Program-made: the position numbers and the translations under genes
The notes under the pieces: generated by a model
What the model saw: the letters and a program-made list of their open reading frames with translations, nothing else
Database searches by the model: none
What the model was told of the DNA's origin: nothing
Shown here: piece by piece, positions 62,901 through 64,000 of the stretch
How the letters are laid out: every line of letters starts with the position of its first letter
Position numbering within the stretch: the stretch's first letter is position 1
Assembly: GCF_016765675.1 (NCBI RefSeq)
Contig: NZ_JAESWB010000045.1
Location: forward strand, 1-64,000
DNA: 64,000 nt
Source: Neobacillus paridis
GTDB lineage: Bacteria > Bacillota > Bacilli > Bacillales > Cytobacillaceae
Direction of reading: 5' to 3'

Positions 62901-63162
62901 CGATCAAAACAGCGGCAACGTGCTGACAAGCCTTATCAAAAGAAGCAAGCTTAGGACAGGTACATTCAGTATGAATCTCCCCAGTTGCACCCGCTTCAAC
63001 TGTCACATGAAACTTTTCCTCTCCGATAACCGTTGCCCTGTACCGTTCTGGAAGATATTCTTCAAATGAAACCTTATTCGAATAATAAAAATAATCCCCT
63101 CTTTTGAAAGAGACAGTACCGCACATTTCTTTAATGCGTTTATGAGTTAAGCTTATATTCAC
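59974..63162 (-). CDS. ywqA: SWIM-zinc-finger SNF2-family helicase (YwqA-like)
   Basis: A 1062-residue protein. The SWIM zinc finger C-X-C-Xn-C-X-H is at residues 67-81, followed by a long helicase-associated region, then SNF2 helicase motifs from about residue 600: ADEMGLGKT (I), DEAQ (II), LTGTPLENS (III), GLNLMGADTVI and DRAHRIGQ (VI). It acts as a DNA translocase in the repair or transcription field; the exact role in bacilli is not fixed. The start is GTG with GGAG eight bases before. Confidence 0.9.
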   Translation of the reverse strand: MNISLTHKRIKEMCGTVSFKRGDYFYYSNKVSFEEYLPERYRATVIGEEKFHVTVEAGATGEIHTECTCPKLASFDKACQHVAAVLIAIHDYRQQGITPDLSKSELTEGLLSLFDDQPVRSSGHQLHFEKRTVLDVELICRPVSAGKDSYLFGIELNLGGKEKVGHLRFFLEQITEGKTIKLSETMTYDPSLQCFQPETDAVIRLLSQVVQDEKVYGVTAQNNVNNQILLIPATSWHRLLPLLQKTPHVKLKYAGQVFNGLQVTEESLPLQFHFFEKEGAGYRLRVDGFDRLLVLASYSSVLFAGKLKKLEAQDCGRLIELKQMLADSGTNEVPISQEKIPFFLEKVIPGLKRLGQVYFSESVRKQLMSTPLKAKLYLDRVRNRLFAGLEFHYENWVINPLEGRELPDGSFIIRDIEKEDDILRMMEDSSFTKTDSGFFLHNEELEYEFLHHVLPKLEKKVQIYATTAVRNRIFRGNLFPKIRVKLKKERTNWLEFKFTMDGINEQQIRDVLAALEEKRKYYRLPNGSLFSLETREFEEIQRFLQSPYVVHKDLINGLDLPMEQCLQLLDTVEVSDSFALEELFRQFLENLHHPGSLVFEIPNRLDPILKDYQKVGFNWLKTLAHYRFGGILADEMGLGKTLQSLTFIVSVLPEIRKEKLPALIVCPSSLTYNWLSEFRKFVGYELGAVVIDGTKEERTKRLQKLTGVDVVIISYPLLRREINWFEEQTFHTVFFDEAQAFKNPLTQTARAVKKVNARHRFALTGTPLENSSEELWSIFHVVFPEIFRGLKDYSKLSRKQIARRIRPFLLRRMKKDVLSELPEKIDSLETVELLPEQKRLYAAYLAKLRHDTLKHLDKDTIRKNRIRILAGLTRLRQICCHPGLFVDGYKGRSAKFEQLLRIVKEARLSDRRVLIFSQFTKMLDLIGRAFMRQGMSYFYLDGQTPAEERVKICDRFNRGERNLFLISLKAGGAGLNLMGADTVILYDTWWNPAVEEQAADRAHRIGQKNPVQVIKLVAHGTIEEKMNKLQDKKRHLIKEIIDSDEKMMSTLTEEDLREILMV

Positions 63163-63282
63163 TTGACAATCTCCTTCTTAAGCAAGATCTTATTGTATAT
63201 TGTACATGTTTCCACCAGCTTTTTAAAACTTTTATTAGGCGTCTGTCCCCCACTTCTAATACTGGCTGTCAGGTGCTAAAAA

Positions 63283-63310
63283 AGGCGCCTGATACTCATA
63301 TCAGGCACCT
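63283..63310 (-). terminator. Terminator of the Rpn-like remnant (GTGCC family)
   Basis: AGGCGCCTGATA and TATCAGGCACCT form a 12-bp stem with one mismatch; T6 follows on the minus strand. Confidence 0.85.
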
Positions 63311-63428
63311 GATTCAAAGCTTATTTTAAATATGATTAGCAATTTCGTAGGCGTCCCAAATGCCATACATAATATTAGACACTTTGCGGGCGTCCCCTAA
63401 AAGGTAAACGGGCAGCAGGCACTAACTC

Positions 63429-64000
63429 CTATGTTTGTTTTCCTAATTCTTCAATTTCGGCATAATCTAGATTTGTAACTTTGGCGATAAATTCAATTGA
63501 GAATCCTTCTTTTAAAAGATTGAGGGCTATTTTCCGTTGTGCATCGTGTTCGCCTTTTTGCTGTCCTTCCTGTATTCCCTTCTTCATTCCCTCTTTCATT
63601 CCCTCCAATATTCCCCGTTCTCTCCATGAATTTGGTAATTTTAAAATTTGCTCCGATTCGTCCCGTTCTAATTGTTTAATCTCTTCCATCAGTTTTTTCT
63701 CCTCACTTTCATTTAAGGCTAAAAGGAAAGCTAATAGAAAAATCATTTCGTTCGACCCGCTTCTCATCATAGCTGAAAATCGCAATGGGAATGATTGGCT
63801 TTCTATACCTATTATAGAGTAAGCCAAAATAATGATACATTCTCTCATTGAAATCTGACTGACCGTAACTTTGTGGTTCTACATGAATGATAATGAGCGA
63901 ATCCGTCCCTTTAACTTTGGCTTCAATGACGATATCCGCTCCCTTGCTTTCACCTTCAAAAAGATCTGTGAAAACCTCTTCTGACAGCGGTTTAATGAAC
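63429..64000 (-). pseudogene. Rpn/PD-(D/E)XK nuclease-family transposase-like gene, decayed
   Basis: The gene enters from the right edge. One frame reads FIKPLSEEVFTDLFEGESKGADIVIEAKVKGTD (with the nuclease motif) through ERMYHYFGLLYNRYRKPIIPIAIFSYDEKR and stops near 63708. The C-terminal part continues in another frame, NESEEKKLMEEIKQLERDESEQI, with Gly-Met-Lys-type repeats (EGMKEGMKKGIQEGQQKG) before the stop. The usual middle region of some 60-80 residues is missing, so a deletion with frameshift is likely. Such Rpn proteins help DNA rearrangement. Confidence 0.72.

Overview
The window looks like chromosomal DNA of a low-G+C, spore-forming member of the Bacillaceae (Bacillus/Neobacillus-like). 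This rests on AGGAGG-type ribosome binding sites, frequent GTG/TTG starts, a CcpA-type cre box, and relatives of Bacillus genes throughout (lutABC, mdxEFG, gltT, potABCD, hssRS-hrtAB, yjbI, ywqA, sipS-type signal peptidase). No rRNA, tRNA, prophage or CRISPR-Cas locus was found.

Layout. 1-6845: left edge of a probable IS256-type element, a 52-bp tandem array, an autoregulated SRPBCC-ArsR pair, two transporters, a DUF4097 protein, a small Tyr/Pro-rich protein and a MATE pump. 6968-17671: a maltose/maltodextrin regulon. Here mdxEFG, a GH31 alpha-glucosidase, a LacI regulator and a GH13 alpha-glucosidase form one minus-strand operon, and a second GH13 enzyme is divergent; both promoters carry LacI-type operators. 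17787-23457: truncated haemoglobin under an Fnr-like site, an SMR pair, a frameshifted MFS gene, a 52-bp array, a preQ1-riboswitch-controlled queT, a DnaQ-type exonuclease and a DoxX protein. 23682-31313: potABCD, then an ECF transporter (two ATPases, EcfT, S component). 31531-36589: a truncated DUF5643 remnant, lutABC and a class V aminotransferase. 36905-39184: third 52-bp array, a peptidase E gene broken by TGA, signal peptidase I and small membrane proteins. 39413-43301: heme-stress system hrtBA-hssRS with a near-consensus HssR box. 43398-53092: gltT, a DUF2269 protein, an MFS exporter with a structured leader, a two-component system in an operon with a beta-propeller lipoprotein and a FixH-like lipoprotein, and a GntR/DUF1648 pair. 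53214-64000: a MITE, HAD phosphatase, YbaK-type deacylase, GlcD-type flavoprotein, MOSC protein, M15 peptidase, guanylate-kinase-like protein, pentapeptide-repeat protein, SNF2 helicase and a decayed Rpn-type gene.

How the genes work together. The clearest functional units are the maltodextrin regulon (import, then splitting of alpha-1,4 and alpha-1,6 links by separate enzymes), polyamine uptake, lactate oxidation, and heme sensing coupled to export. The ATPase for MdxEFG is absent, so a shared MsmX-type ATPase elsewhere is expected.

Most unusual structure. Eight intergenic tandem arrays have period 52 bp (three loci) or about 21 bp (five loci). Unit sequences differ between loci, yet the period is kept, even where individual units gain or lose 2 bp. 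These lengths equal about five and two turns of B-DNA. Two of the 52-bp arrays are the same repeat in opposite orientation. The arrays lie in convergent, divergent and intra-operon gaps alike. A second theme is gene damage: a frameshifted MFS gene, two in-frame TGA codons followed by intact coding sequence, two genes whose ribosome binding site faces ATA or AAG instead of ATG, a kinase whose best start is out of frame by one base, and two truncated remnants. Read data are needed to separate real decay from assembly error.
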